64,000 nt of DNA from Valencia hispanica (GCA_963556495.2 OY747702.1:48223286-48287285); one strand, 5' to 3'. Shown: positions 33,766 to 45,440, numbered from the stretch's first letter. Numbers and translations are program-made. The notes: a model not told the origin generated them from the sequence alone.

Positions 33766-34179
33766 ATGCACAAACATCACCACTGCTGCAAGTGCCCAGA
33801 ATGTTATGAGGTGACCCGTATGGCTGCTCTGCGCAGGATGGACGCCCCAGCGTATGGAGGAGACTGGCAGGCCGAGCCCTATGGATACCCACCTGGGTAT
33901 GGGGGAGGCCAGACCTTGCCCCCTCCAGCCTCAGGAGGGGGTGGAAGCATGGGAGGAGGAGGAGGAGGTGGTGGTGGTGGTGGTGGTGGAGGAGGAGGAG
34001 GAGGAGGAGGTGGCACTTTGGGGAGAAGTAAGGGCAAGATTATGTCTGGTGGAGGCCCTGGAGGCCCCAACCCAAAGGGCCAGTCCAAGTGTGGCCCCAA
34101 AGTAAATGGCAACAACTCCAGTGGACAAGGAGGATGGTGGCCTGAGTGCACCTGCACCAACCGGGAGTGGTATGACCAG
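33766..34179 (+). CDS. dlg3: dlg3 (SAP102) first coding exon, Cys-rich N-terminus
   Basis: This exon of 414 bases encodes 138 residues in phase 0 from ATG 33766 (A at -3) to a CAG|GTAATC donor. It opens MHKHHHCCKCPECYEVTRMA, nearly identical to mammalian SAP102, whose His/Cys cluster is reported to bind zinc. A Gly/Tyr/Pro-rich region follows, then a run of 21 glycines (residues 63-83), a basic patch (GRSKGK), and WWPECTCTNREWYDQ at the end, also SAP102-specific. SAP102 is a postsynaptic MAGUK scaffold that binds NMDA receptor tails through its PDZ domains. Those domains, SH3 and guanylate kinase must come from exons right of the window. The glycine run is longer than I remember in mammals. 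In-frame codons before the ATG include no other ATG. Confidence 0.95.
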
Positions 34180-36195
34180 GTAATCCTTTTTCCTCGCTCT
34201 GTTAGGGTCTGGTAGAGATCACGTAAGTGATTGTAAAAGTGACAAGTAAAACTGAGCTAATTTCAGCTAATTAAAGATAGTTCTAATTAGGTATTCATCA
34301 CAAGACTCCCGTTTTCTATTTGTTGACTGGGTTTGCTCTGTTGGAATAGGATGAATCTGGTTACAGTGCACATCCATGGAGATGATCTACATGTTTGGGA
34401 CTAATGCAGATGACTAATGCCTATAGACTTAACACACCTACTATGTGTCGTCAAAGGCTTACACTGATGCCGATGCCACAGGCCATAGGATTGTGGGCTT
34501 TTTATGCTTTCAAATTTAGATTTCAAATCAGCTACTCTGAAATTAGTGTCTGACTTTCAAAAAGAAAAGATGAAGGAAAAATGGATTTGTTACTGCTCGG
34601 TTAAGTAAGCGATAAAGTCTCATTAGCAAATTAATAACGAAATCAATGTTTAATACCAGTGTCATTTTCATTAGGTAGGCCTTGCGATTAAAACAACCGC
34701 TGCATAATGAGATTGTTTTGTAGCAAAAGAGACCAACCTGTTTGTAAATGTTGCATGTCTTACATGTTGCACAGAATGAATGAAACTACCCTTTTTTTCC
34801 CCCCAGTGGGCTCCATTTTCTTTCTATTAGTGCCATTTATTTACACCTGTGTTTATAAATGACGGTGAGGAAAAGGTCAGAACAGCTTCAGGAGCTCAGC
34901 CTTTAATTAATCAAGGTGCATGTATGTTAGCATGAGAGTGATCTTTGGGTGGGGGAAGGGCAGCTTGGCGAACACGAGATTCAAGAAACGGCTTTTACTG
35001 TGCATGAGTATGTGGTTATGCAGCCTTGCATTTGCGGCAAGTTAATCCGTCTGCACTGTTTGCATTCCTGTCCTTTACGTCCGATTGTGGTTGTAGAAGG
35101 AAGAATTGGAATATGAAAGACGAGAAGAAAATGGAGCCTTCAAATGAGCCGCAGCCTTGCTGATATTAGCAGATTACAGCTGATGAGGAGGGATTTCAGC
35201 TTTAGGGCCGTGAAATGAAACGGAGTGTGTGTTTTTTCTTTAGTTTATGTTACATTGCATTCCGGGCTTCATTCAGACCAATCAGGCATTTCCCACGTTT
35301 CACACGTTTGAAAGCTTGCAGCAAATGTGATTATGTAAGCAAATATTGCTTATATGGAAATTTTACCGTCCATTATTGGACTTCATCACTTATAAGCAAG
35401 ACAGTCATTCAGTATTAAAGTTGCATAGTATTAATTGGCTACAGCTAGATGAAATGTCTTTAAAATGTATTATTCGTTAGGGATTTTGACTTGGTTGAAA
35501 AAGCAACATTAAGTAAAACGCCTCTGTACAGGATCTTTGCATCCTTCTATGGTGTGGGATTTTGACCCCTGTACTTAAATTGTTTAACGTGTCGTTTGTG
35601 CCTTGAGTGCAACAGTAGCTACAGCTTAGCAGTGATGTTACGAGCTTAAATTTCAGCTGAGCAGTTAGGGATGCATTGCAGGGTTAAGTGGGGGTAAAAA
35701 TTTAAAGGTTGAAAAGAAGAGAAATAAGCCAATATATGCAGGCTGTGGTCCAAAGGGAGGGGGGGGGGGGGGTTATGTAAGAGGAGTAAATTGGTGGTGC
35801 TGTCAGAGAGTGGAGCTGGAGAGACACTGACACTATAGGAAAACATCTGTCTCTCCGTCTTCTGAAGCATCGATGTAAATAGTCAGGTTGTGCCTCCACT
35901 CCCGTCTGCATCCAACATGGCATGGCTGGAAACATACATACACAATCTGTCCCTCCTCCCTTCAATCTCTCCTCCGTCACTGTTGCTCATCCTTGTTGGG
36001 GAATGTGAATTTAGCTCTCCCACCCCCTCTACGTATCCACAGATGGGTACCAGGACATTTATGACATATGCCCCATCAAATAGAAATATTACCAAAAAAG
36101 TTATCAACTAGTGTATTAAACACCCCAATGTTTTCCTCAGTAAATATATTTCTGTTGGGGCTAAAGACATGATATTCACAACACATGTTCGTAAA
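34180..36195. other. start of a large dlg3 intron, no recognised element
   Basis: Mixed AT-rich intron. A 14-base G run lies at 35759-35772. I see no coding or repeat family that I can name. Confidence 0.55.
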
Positions 36196-36199
36196 AAAG

Positions 36200-37330
36200 C
36201 CAAGTAATAAACACATACATGCAAACAAAAAGAAAATAGGCACCTAAATTAACTATATTAAAGTAATAAAGTCAAATGACAGGAAACAAGTCTAAGAAAA
36301 TGAACTGCAAAAAGGATTTGAAGCCCAAGAAATTAGCTGAAATATCCTAATTGATGGCTTTTAAAAGGTTTCTTAATACTTTCACGACCTTATTATGGCA
36401 AAACATACTTTTGGCATTGGTTAGATATATTTCTAAACCATTATCATTTATTATTTCCAGTGATCATCATAATCCAGAAGTTAAATTGGCATAATTTCAC
36501 CATAAACCTAACACAATCAGGTGTTCCTCGCAAGACTTCTGAAAGATGAAATCAAAATAATAAGCAGAATTGTCGTCCAAGACCCAAAGACCAGTGCTTT
36601 GGAAAGACCGGAAATTAATAGGCACCGCATTCATATGCAAAGGTCTCCATGAATGTTGACTGCACAAGACTCCACTGGTGAAGAAAAAGCATGTTTGTTG
36701 CAGAATGTTTAAATAAGCTACTGAAATAAAGGGAGACTATAGTGAGGTTAGATGAGACCAAAATCAAAGTCTTTTGATCCCATTACGCACACCATGTTTT
36801 TGGGGGAGGAATAGTAGTGAATAATATTCCAAAAACACCCCATAAAAATGGAGCTTTGGTGGTAGGAACATAATGGTACGGGGCTGTTTGTCAGCCCATG
36901 ATACTGGCAGACTTATAACTGAAGTATGAATGTAGAAATGTACTGAGGTATTCTTGATACAAATGTAAGGATGAAACAAAGGTGGATTTTTTTTCAAGCA
37001 AGACACTCAGTCCAAACACAGCCAAAGAAATTAATCGGTTTCAGAGCTGAAGATAAGCGATAGACTTCAATCAACTTGACTTGAATTCTTCTGAAAATCC
37101 GTTGAAAGAACTGAAGCTCACACTTCAGCAATGCTTTGGACTTATTTCTCCATGCACGAGAGATCTCGAAGTGGTCATTACCAAAAAAGGCTTTTCTTCT
37201 GAAAATTTTATACATTGTAGCTCAACTTTTTGGGTTGCTACCAACATCTGGTGTGAGTTTTGATGTTACTAGGCCATACAGTATTTACAGAGAAAAATGT
37301 TGATGATGAGGCACACCCTGGCAGATGATG
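36200..37330 (+). mobile_element. degenerate Tc1-type transposon
   Basis: Recognisable text in order: TGACAGGAAACAAGTCTAAG (36277-36296), AAGCTACTGAAATAAAGG (36716-36733), GGTTAGATGAGACCAAAATC (36747-36766; first catalytic Asp region), TGGTACGGGGCTGTTTGTC (36872-36890), and CCATGCACGAGAGATCTCGAAGTGG (from 37151; shown here in part), with ACCAAAAAAGGCTTTTCTTC at the C-terminal end. It has many stops. A fragment of the same family is at 41255-41340. Confidence 0.65.
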
Positions 37331-38331
37331 CTGCTTTATTAATCTTTTTCCCCCCCTGTCATCTATTTACAAGATGATTATAGTGGTTTTGTTAAGAGCT
37401 TGCTAGGTTAATTATGGCTGATTTCAGCTGGGATTGTAAGAACATTCTTCTAAAACAAGAGCTTTTGAATTTGAATCTGAGGAAAGTGGAGACCTCAGTC
37501 TAGTGGGATCCTCCGTTAGAAAGCTCCCTCTTTCTCCCGGCGGGCTTCAATCTGTGTTTGTCTGTTCTCCAACTCTGTGGCTATGATTAGCTTTAAATAT
37601 TAATTGGAGATTACCTTATTTATTAACATCAAGATTCAGCTATAGAACGCTCTACGAGAAGTATTGTTTATAACAGGCTGTGTAGTAGTGTATTAAATGA
37701 ATGCACAGACACAGTGGGCGTTCCTTGCTTAACACTCCCATAGGTGATTACTACATGAAAGCCTTCAGGCCTTGATCAGGATGTGTGTGTGGACGCTCGG
37801 GTCTGTGTGTTACATTTTTACAGTCAGATTGATTTATTGGTGTTATTGGTCTGTACATATGTCTGATCAGATTTTGCTGGGTTGGATTTGATTAGCCTTT
37901 CTTGTAGCGGCGATCCGAAGAGTATTAACAGTTGGGATTTACTAGTGCAACACGTCCAAATGTCTTGAGCTGGATCACACACTGTGATCTTAAAAGGATC
38001 CATCTAAAACCAGGGATATTCTCATCAGTTTAGAGATAAAGAGGTTTATCTGAGAATTTCGCCGAGAGAAAGGTTTGTTTTGTTTTTTTTTCTAAATAAA
38101 AGAGCACTTCACCACCATGAACAGCATGACTGGTGAATTTCTTTGTTCCATTTCTTCCTGGATTTTTCTTGCCTTCCATTTGTGAGTTGTCATTATTATT
38201 ATTATATTTGGAGCAGAAGTGACTATACATTAATTGTAAAAAAAAAAGCACTCTTTGAAACTTCTCTTAAAAAAAAAAAAAAAAAAAGACCATGGAGTTG
38301 ACATTTTAGAGTAGACCATCCAAAAAGGTTA
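37331..38331. other. intron sequence with no recognised element
   Basis: AT-rich intron. An A17 run lies near 38271-38287 just before the next MITE. Confidence 0.55.
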
Positions 38332-38339
38332 GCATAACC

Positions 38340-39086
38340 CAGTGTTTCTCAAACTATTTTCATCATTCCCCACTTTGGACAAAGGAGCATACACAAGCCC
38401 CCCTTGCTTTTATCGCCCCACCAGAATGGTGACCACGCCTGATTTTTAAAGTATTTTATTTATTTAAATAGCCGAGTTAGTCTACAATTTTTTAAGGGTA
38501 TAAATTAGTTGGAAAAAGGGGTTGCGCACTGGTATAAAACCGGCTCAGAAATATATGCTGTCAGTAGTTGCTACATGTAGAACTTCAGCTCACAGTTGGA
38601 GAAAATAAAAGTTGTAGTTTTATCAAATTTACAAAGCTTTCAAAAGTACAAAATAAAAAAATAAAATAAATAAAGAGCAAGATACTCATCCCTGCATTTC
38701 CTCCGTGGTTGACCGTGTGACTTCTCATACTCTGAAACGTTCCCTGATCTTTTTAGATATTTGTCCATTTTGTAGATGGAATCTCTGATAATGCGGCTAC
38801 TTCAGCTTGTTTTGTTCTGCTGCGATATATTCCAACGTCAAACTCCCAGCCCGATTTTCCAGGTCCCGGTTCTGTTTACAATGATGATCACAATTGCTAA
38901 TTTATTTGAGTGTGTTTAATTTTGTGAGAGGGGGGAGCTGGTTGATTTAATTTACAGTGCAGTGAAACATTCACAACGACAGAATCTAGGGGGGAAAAAC
39001 TATTTAAATCCCATTGGTGTCATGCACCACCTGCAATACCTCTGTGCCCCACTAGTGGGGCTCGCCCCATAGTTTGACAAGCACTG
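38340..39086. mobile_element. hAT MITE (CAGTGTTTCTCAAACT family) with 8-bp target duplication
   Basis: Left end CAGTGTTTCTCAAACTAT; the right end is the inverse of CAGTGCTTGTCAAACTATGG. Exact flanking duplications GCATAACC are at 38332-38339 and 39087-39094. The 747-bp interior is non-coding. This is the familiar fish 'cag-tg-ttctcaaact' hAT family. Confidence 0.9.
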
Positions 39087-39183
39087 GCATAACCTAACCA
39101 GGAAGTCCATGTGCATTCAGTGCATGTGTACTGAAAGCTTCTTTTATTCCACTGAGTGACACTCATTATGTAGGGAAGGCAGG

Positions 39184-40172
39184 GCAAGTTTATTTGTGTA
39201 GCACAATTCATGTTACAAGACAATTCAAAGTGCTTTACATAAAATATCAAAATCATTACAGCAGGGTGCAGAAAAAGCAAAAGTACAGGAATAAAAACCA
39301 TGATTTAAAATGAACAAAAAAAAAAAAATTCTGAAAAGAAGCTGTGCAAATTTAAAACTTTGAATAAAAATCTAATCAACAGCAGCTGAGAACAGGTGGG
39401 TCTTTAACCTGGATTTAAATAAACTGAGTGTTTCAGCTGATCTGAGGCTTTCTGGGAGTTTGTTCCAGACATGTGGAGCATAGAAGCTGAACGCAGCTTC
39501 TCCATGTCTGGTTCTGACTCTGGGAACTGATAAAAGACCGGATCCAGATGACCTGAGGGGTCGAGTAGGTTCAAACTGGGTCAGGAGATCACCGATGTAT
39601 TTTGGGCCTAAACCATTCTGAGCTTTATAGACCAGCAGCAGAACTTTGAAGTCTATCCTCTGACAGACAGGCAGCCAGTGTAAAGACTTCAGAGCTGGAC
39701 TGATGTGGTCCACTTTTTTGGTTTTAGTGAGAACTCGAGCAGCAGAGTTCTGGATGAGCTGCAGTTTCCTAATTGATTTTTTAGGTAGACCTGTAAAGAC
39801 GCTGTTACAATAATCAAGCCGACTAAAGATTAACGCATGGACTAGTTTTTCCAGGTCCTGCTGAGACATCAGATCTTTTATCCTTGAGATATTCTTAAGG
39901 TGATAGTAGGCTGATTTTGTGATTGCCTTAATGTGTTTTTCAAAGTTTAGGTCTGAGTCCATCACTATACCCAGATTTCTGACGTGGTTGGTGGTTTTTA
40001 GGTGTATGGACTGAAGCCCTGTGGTGACCTTCAATCTTTTCTCTTTAGCTCCAAAGACAATTACCTCAGTTTTGTTTTTGTTCAACTGCAGAAAATTGTG
40101 GCACATCCAGTCATTAATTTCCTCAATGCATTTGCCAAGAGCCTGTACAGGCCCTTGGTCTCCTGGTGACAT
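39184..40172 (-). mobile_element. 5'-truncated L2-type LINE with intact C-terminal ORF
   Basis: The 3' UTR edge reads TTTATTTGTGTAGCACAATT on the + strand (39190-39209), the typical fish L2-type tail, followed by CAAAGTGCTTTACATAAAAT. The coding part (separate entry) runs on the minus strand to 40172. No long poly-A or microsatellite tail was seen. Five-prime truncation is normal for LINE copies. Confidence 0.82.
39372..40172 (-). pseudogene. C-terminal part of an L2-type reverse transcriptase
   Basis: This continuous frame of 266 codons holds the end of the reverse transcriptase and the C-terminal region: NDWMCHNFLQLNKNKTEVIV (thumb-proximal motif), HVRNLGIVMDSDLNFEKHIK, SRLDYCNSVFTGLPKKSIRK, LKSLHWLPVCQRIDFKVLLL, and a final LFKSRLKTHLFSAA. 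This order is typical of L2/Maui-like LINEs. The catalytic YADD and the endonuclease lie in the missing 5' part, so the copy is inactive. The absence of stops over 800 bases makes it one of the younger retroposons here. Confidence 0.85.
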
Positions 40173-40185
40173 TCTAATATGTAGG

Positions 40186-40410
40186 TGAATTACACAGAGA
40201 CTTCAAGTCTTTATTTCACCTATTAATACCTTAACGTTTAAGATTAGAATGTTACATCCTACCAATTAAAAACATTTTTTAATTCATAAATGTGGGCTCA
40301 ATGAAAAGTATGTGCAATACCTGCTTTAAGGTTATTTTCAAAAGGTACTTTTGATCTGACAAACGAGCCTAATCTGAACTTATATTTTGATTTATTGAAT
40401 ATCACTGTGT
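40186..40410. repeat. dispersed repeat related to 30547-30660
   Basis: TACCTGCTTTAAGGTTATTT (40318-40337) and the following GGTACTTTTGATCTGACAAA match the repeat at 30547-30600 with few changes. Upstream text is AT-rich and does not extend the match clearly. Confidence 0.5.
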
Positions 40411-40620
40411 ATCCTTACAATGACCCTTTCCCGAAGGCTCCAAACACTTCCGAATCCAGCAGGTTTCCTAGCAGAGGTTGGAAGTCTAAAACAGAGCAAC
40501 TGTTCCGTAATATGTTTACCTTCCTGTCATCTGCCAAATGTGATGCTCTCTCTCGATGCCTGAATTCATCGCAGACATTTCTCAACATGTTTTAGAAAAT
40601 ACTGTTTATTTTTGAATACC
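40411..40620. repeat. MITE-like repeat, copy A of three
   Basis: AATCCAGCAGGTTTCCTAGC (40454-40473), AGAGGTTGGAAGTC and TTCCTGTCATCTGCCAAATG (40522-40541), then CTCTCTC, recur in the same order at 42430-42545 (partly) and 63780-63870. Probably a hAT MITE family, from the CGATTT-rich edge of copy C. Confidence 0.5.
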
Positions 40621-41084
40621 TTAGTACATCACTGCGTGTCATGTGGCTTAATGTTAAACACCTCAATGATGCTGGAAATAGCTAATTTTAAGCCTTCCAT
40701 GAATAATAGCAGCCACACTGAAGAGTGTTGCTGTCAGCACGACCTAGTTGTGCGTAATACGAGTTTCCAACAAGCCAATTTGAAAATCACGCTATTGCGG
40801 AGATCTACCAATTTCTAGTTGTACGTATAAAAATAATTATAATAATAATAATAACTCTGGTTATTTTTGGTTATGTCTAAAAGACAGTGCAGCTTTAACA
40901 ACAGTAACTAATTAAATGACGATTTAAAAAAAAGCTGTACATATTTTTATTTTTATCTCTAAAGTGCTTATTTGAAACATTTTTCAGGCCTGGTGTTTAG
41001 TTATAAGAGTTTTGCTTCAGCTTTTGGAACTTGTTTGGTAAAGTTTAAGAATTTTGATAAAATGGAACAAAGACGACAAAAACA

Positions 41085-41590
41085 AAAAACATAATATGGT
41101 TACAAATATGTGTTACAAATGAAACACCTAAACACTGATTGCATGAAATGCTGCAGATTTAGTGTTTAAAGGGATAACAGGTTTAAAGAAGACTCAAACA
41201 GGACTTTCACTGAGTAAGATTTAATTTAGTTTTTCAAGAAAAATAACAGGTAATGCATTGATATGCAACGGTCTCCATAAATGCTCACTGCACTGAACTC
41301 CACTGCTGTAGAAAAGGTTTAAAAATGTCTTATAAAAAGAAGCAAAGGCAATGCAAAAATTAAAAAAATAAATGTGGTTCAGACAGCTGTGTTACAGGTG
41401 AAACACCTAGACTGACACCCCTAAAAGCAACATTGATCTATAAGGCTGATGGTGTATTCCACTGCTACCATGTTTCAGTACTGCAGCTTACATGGAGTAG
41501 CCAAACATGTAGGTGGTCCAGTGTTTAGAGCTATAACAGCTGTAAAGAAGACTCAAATAAGACCACCACTGAGTAAGATTCAAACTCTGA
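41085..41590. repeat. diverged direct repeat with about 360-bp spacing, holding a Tc1 scrap
   Basis: TGTTACAAATGAAACACCTA (41111-41130) recurs as TGTTACAGGTGAAACACCTA (41391-41410), and AAAGAAGACTCAAACAGGAC (41184-41203) recurs as AAAGAAGACTCAAATAAGAC (41542-41561). Between the copies, GCATTGATATGCAACGGTCT (41253-41272) matches the Tc1 relic at 36630 onward. All pieces may be scraps of that Tc1 family. Confidence 0.5.
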
Positions 41591-42269
41591 GCTGTTAAAG
41601 TTATGACATGTATTAGCAGATTCATGGTTAACTCGAATTAGTGGGATTTTTAAATCTCCTTCCAGTTTTTGAAAGATCTTTTTATCCGTCATGGTCATGT
41701 TTGAATAATTCAATAAGGCCACAACTTTAATCGAGGACAACGCTTTATCACATGAAGTCGAGCTTTTCACTGGTTCTCTGATCAGCAGACGTCCCCTATT
41801 ACATTCTGGTTTCCAGTCTTTTTTTTAAATATAGTCACACTTTTAACTGTGACATCTACAAAAAGAAAAAAATAGTTTGCAATATATGTAAGGCTGTGGT
41901 TGCTGATTTATTTTAAGATCCAAGAAACTAACAGACTCAAATGTTTGTTTCCTTTTTTTCTATGTTTGTAGTATAAGCTTCTCTTAGAAATGTATTAAAT
42001 TGCAATTGCATCACTATATTAGTGTTTTCAATATTGCAATCACAATAGACCGCATAGGTGCAATAATTGGGAGTATACTATATTCCAGCTCTGCATATCA
42101 ATATGTTTAGCCAGTTGTATGGACTCTAACTACCCTTCATGGCACAAAATATAATTTTTGTGGCTTTTATTCATTTTTTTTACAAATTTTTATCAGCTCT
42201 TCTGTTGGGATGGCTTGAAAAAATATTAGGATTAATTATTAGTATTAAGAGCAGAGGCAGTGTCACACC
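41591..42269. other. intron sequence with no recognised element
   Basis: AT-rich intron. Text near 42000-42060 (GCAATTGCATCACTATATTA, ATATTGCAATCACAATAGAC) may be a worn piece of a CGATA-type MITE. Confidence 0.45.

Positions 42270-42306
<37 letters not shown>
42270..42306. repeat. (TG)n(AG)n microsatellite
   Basis: Five TG units are followed by about thirteen AG units. Confidence 0.95.
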
Positions 42307-42399
42307 CAGTTGCTGCAAAACAGGGTTTTATAAATTATTTTCAAACAAGGAAAAAAGGATTGGGGTTAAGCATCTTATATTAGCAATTATTACATGCTA

Positions 42400-42570
42400 G
42401 CATTATAAAAAAGCAATCTCTGTGGGTATTCCTCGGGAAAATGTAGATCTTTACCATAAACCTGCCAACCATTACAAATCCAGCATGGTCCATGACAGAG
42501 GTTGAAAGTTCAAACGTACAAAACAGTAACTCTGCTATACTCTAATAGAAATTACTGTTTCCGTTTTGGT
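42400..42570. repeat. MITE-like repeat, copy B of three
   Basis: AAAAAAGCAATCTCTGTGGG, TGTAGATCTTTACCATAAAC and GACAGAGGTTGAAAGTTCAA follow the same order as in copies A (40411) and C (63580). Confidence 0.45.
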
Positions 42571-43974
42571 TTCTTCCTACATAACTGTGACTTCATTTTA
42601 GAAATATATATATACTAAAAATAGCTACATTGACTTTGAGTCCCGTTGCCTCTGTAACAGCATTCACACCAACAAGTGTTATATATATATATATATACAT
42701 TTTTTAAAATGTTATATACGATTGGCTCGTCACAATCCCTAGCAATGCAACTGACTTGTAATTCGACACAATATTAATCCCTGATTCCCTGTGCACACTT
42801 AAGAAATAAAAAAGAAGAAAAAACACTATTCTTTGAGGATTTAAGTCAATAATATGGACACAATTCGAATCCAACAAGAGCTCTGTTTTTCCAGTCATAC
42901 AATGGTTAATATAAACACAGGTTGTCCAGATGGCAGAAACCAAAATCATGTCACTTTAGTTGTAGAAGAAATATTTATACAATTTCAACCTGTATTGAAC
43001 TCTGATATTCTGAATCCAAAGCAGTCACAGGATGCAGGGGGAAGTTAATATACTAAATTAAAGGGAAATAACTGAATTAAAGAGGGATGGATCTTCAAGA
43101 TGATTTAATATAATTTTTTTTTTGTAACGACCAGATGACCCTAAATGATTGAAACAAGGGTGGGCTGGTTTCTGAAGGAAGCTGCTTTGTTTGTCATATG
43201 TTCATCATGTCAAAAGAAGTTGATTGGATTTCTATGTTTTACTGGTAATTTCAGACATTTTAACTGAACCCATTTCTTCTGTCTCATTGTTTTTTTCCTC
43301 CTTTTTTAAAGTTAAGCTGAAACCTCTTCATTGGACTGAGTAGTTACATAAGTGTAGTCCAATTTCTTTTAATATCAAATCATTAGTAGCAACAATAATA
43401 CACACCATTAGTTATCTTATTTTATTGATTTGTACTATCTTATCGGAGACTTTGTTGTAGATATACTGTAAAACTCTCAGGTTTTCTCTCTTAAAAAATC
43501 TCAAATGTAGTTTATCTTACTTTTTCATTGTTTGTTGGTCTATTTCACCCTATTGTTACAGATGGGGTGGGTGGCTAATACTCCAGTCAGTTATCAACTT
43601 CGTTTGCCTCGTCTTCACTGTACTTCACTGCACTGTGTTGGTTAAGGTTGTTGGAGTCTAATATTAAAAGCTGTTGATTATATTAGAAACATTTATTTCC
43701 CTTTTTTATATGTTTTTTTAAAATGTTTTCGGAAGTTTATTCACTCCTGATGGTATGTTTAGAGACAAACAAGACAATAAAGATTCTAACTTTAGGCTGT
43801 GCATAGAATAGCTAACCTATTTTTGATTAACATACATTTAAAAAGAGCTGGTATATTTGATCATCTGCCTCCAAACAAACTGAGTCTTTTGGTTCTCACA
43901 ACGTCTTATAATTAGTTAAATAGGACATAGTCCAATGGGTTATTAATAATTTAAGTAATGCAGAAGCAGTGTAT
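42571..43974. other. intron sequence with no recognised element
   Basis: AT-rich intron with a short TA run at 42680-42697. I see nothing else. Confidence 0.55.
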
Positions 43975-44780
43975 GAAAAATTTAATCCACCCGACGATTC
44001 AGTCGCTTGTACTATCACCTTTAGCAACAATAACATATCATCTTCTGTTTTGTCCTACCACTTCATTATCCTTAGAATAACATTTGAAGTTTGACCGGGT
44101 CACTGATGCATTTGTTTTCTTCTTATACTCTCAAAATGTTATAGATGTGCTGCTTTGCTTTAAATCATGGTCCTCGTGCTTGACTCAACTTCAAATTATC
44201 TTTGGTCGTCACATATTTGACTTCCGAACACCTTGATATACAGAGGAGTTTGCGGTCAACTCAGAGACCAAAACGTTTCTCGGTCCTGTGGCTGCAAAAC
44301 AAGCTCCAATTATCATCCCTCCACCACAATACATCATAATTGGAATGGGGAATTTGTTCTGCTTTACTCTGGGACTGTTAGGTAAGGAATAGTGTCTCTA
44401 CATTTGAGTCATCTGTCCAAGAGACATTTTGGTTGCTTGCAATTCATTCAGATGCAGCTCAAAAATACTAAGCCCTTCTGCGTAAAAAATAAAGTATTCT
44501 CCTGTAGTTCTTCCAAGCAAGCTAAAACTAGCAGAAAATGTTCCAGTTCTGTTCATCAGCCGATTGCTAATGGAGTTTTTGTGTTTGTTTGACCATTATT
44601 GACCAATAATTGGGCTATCATTGTTTAACTCGTTTGCAAAAGGAGTTACACGCCAACAATTCTTGTTAAAACCCTATCTAAGCTCTTTCAGACATGGCAA
44701 ATTGAATTTTATTCTATTTTCGGGTTTTAATGCATAAATATTCTGGTTTCTGCCCAATTTTAACATTATTTAAATCTAAA
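43975..44780 (-). mobile_element. degenerate Tc1-type transposon
   Basis: Minus-strand transposase text is recognisable from ATTATCATCCCTCCACCACA (44309-44328), GAGTCATCTGTCCAAGAGAC (44405-44424), GATGCAGCTCAAAAATACTA (44451-44470) and TTCTCCTGTAGTTCTTCCAA (44497-44516), in the order of a common fish Tc1. No frame longer than a few dozen codons survives. Confidence 0.6.
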
Positions 44781-45400
44781 CTCAAGTCAAAACAAAACAA
44801 ACACAGCAGATTCCAACATGTCAATATTATACGAAACATGAAGCCAAAATAGAAAAGATTGTGAGAAATTAGACACAAAAAAAATCTTTGATTTGTCGAA
44901 AGAAAACGTAATAAAACTGAAATCTTTATCTGATTTGTAGCTTTAATTTGGTTTTATGTCCAGCATCATACAAACAGTACATGGATTTTAAAACAAATAA
45001 ATACATTTATTGGCATTTCTTTTCAGTGAATTGGTAACAGATTTTGAGGAATGTCCTGTTGTAAAAGGTAGAAAGTGTAAATTTTATGTTCCCTTTGACA
45101 AAAGTAATAATTTTATTCTCCGTAAGAAGAAGTCATTCAGACATTTACATCATCATGCTGAGAAGACTTTGATAAGCCACTCACCATTGCGGGAGCTGGA
45201 GATCTTGAACCATAACAAGGTATAGCTGTGACCCAGTGCCTGAACTGGGCTGAATCCAACCTCCTACATTCAACTTAAAAGCCTCCACTCAGTGGCTCTG
45301 TTGTCCTTTTGCCTTGTTGATACATTCAGACTGAATTTGCACATTTTCTTTCAAAACATGGAAGTCATGTCTGCAAATGCTGTATTCCACCACAACACAT
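44781..45400. other. intron sequence with an exon-like open frame, unassigned
   Basis: A + strand open frame at 45010-45225 ends at AACAAG|GTATAG and has a TTTCTTTTCAG just inside its start. It shows no recognised domain (see findings). The remainder is plain intron. Confidence 0.45.
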
Positions 45401-45440
45401 TTTTGCTTAGGGCACGCAAATAGCTAGCACCGGCCCTGCT
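45401..45440. mobile_element. one end of a hAT MITE of the CAGGGCCGG family
   Basis: GCTAGCACCGGCCCTG (45423-45438) is the right terminus of the same family as 23758-24523. The opposite end was not located. Confidence 0.5.

Noticed and set aside
33854..34160. Poly-Glu/Val and poly-Pro frames overlapping the Cys-rich exon
   Set aside because: Out-of-frame and antisense readings of the GGN repeat that encodes the polyglycine run in the real frame.
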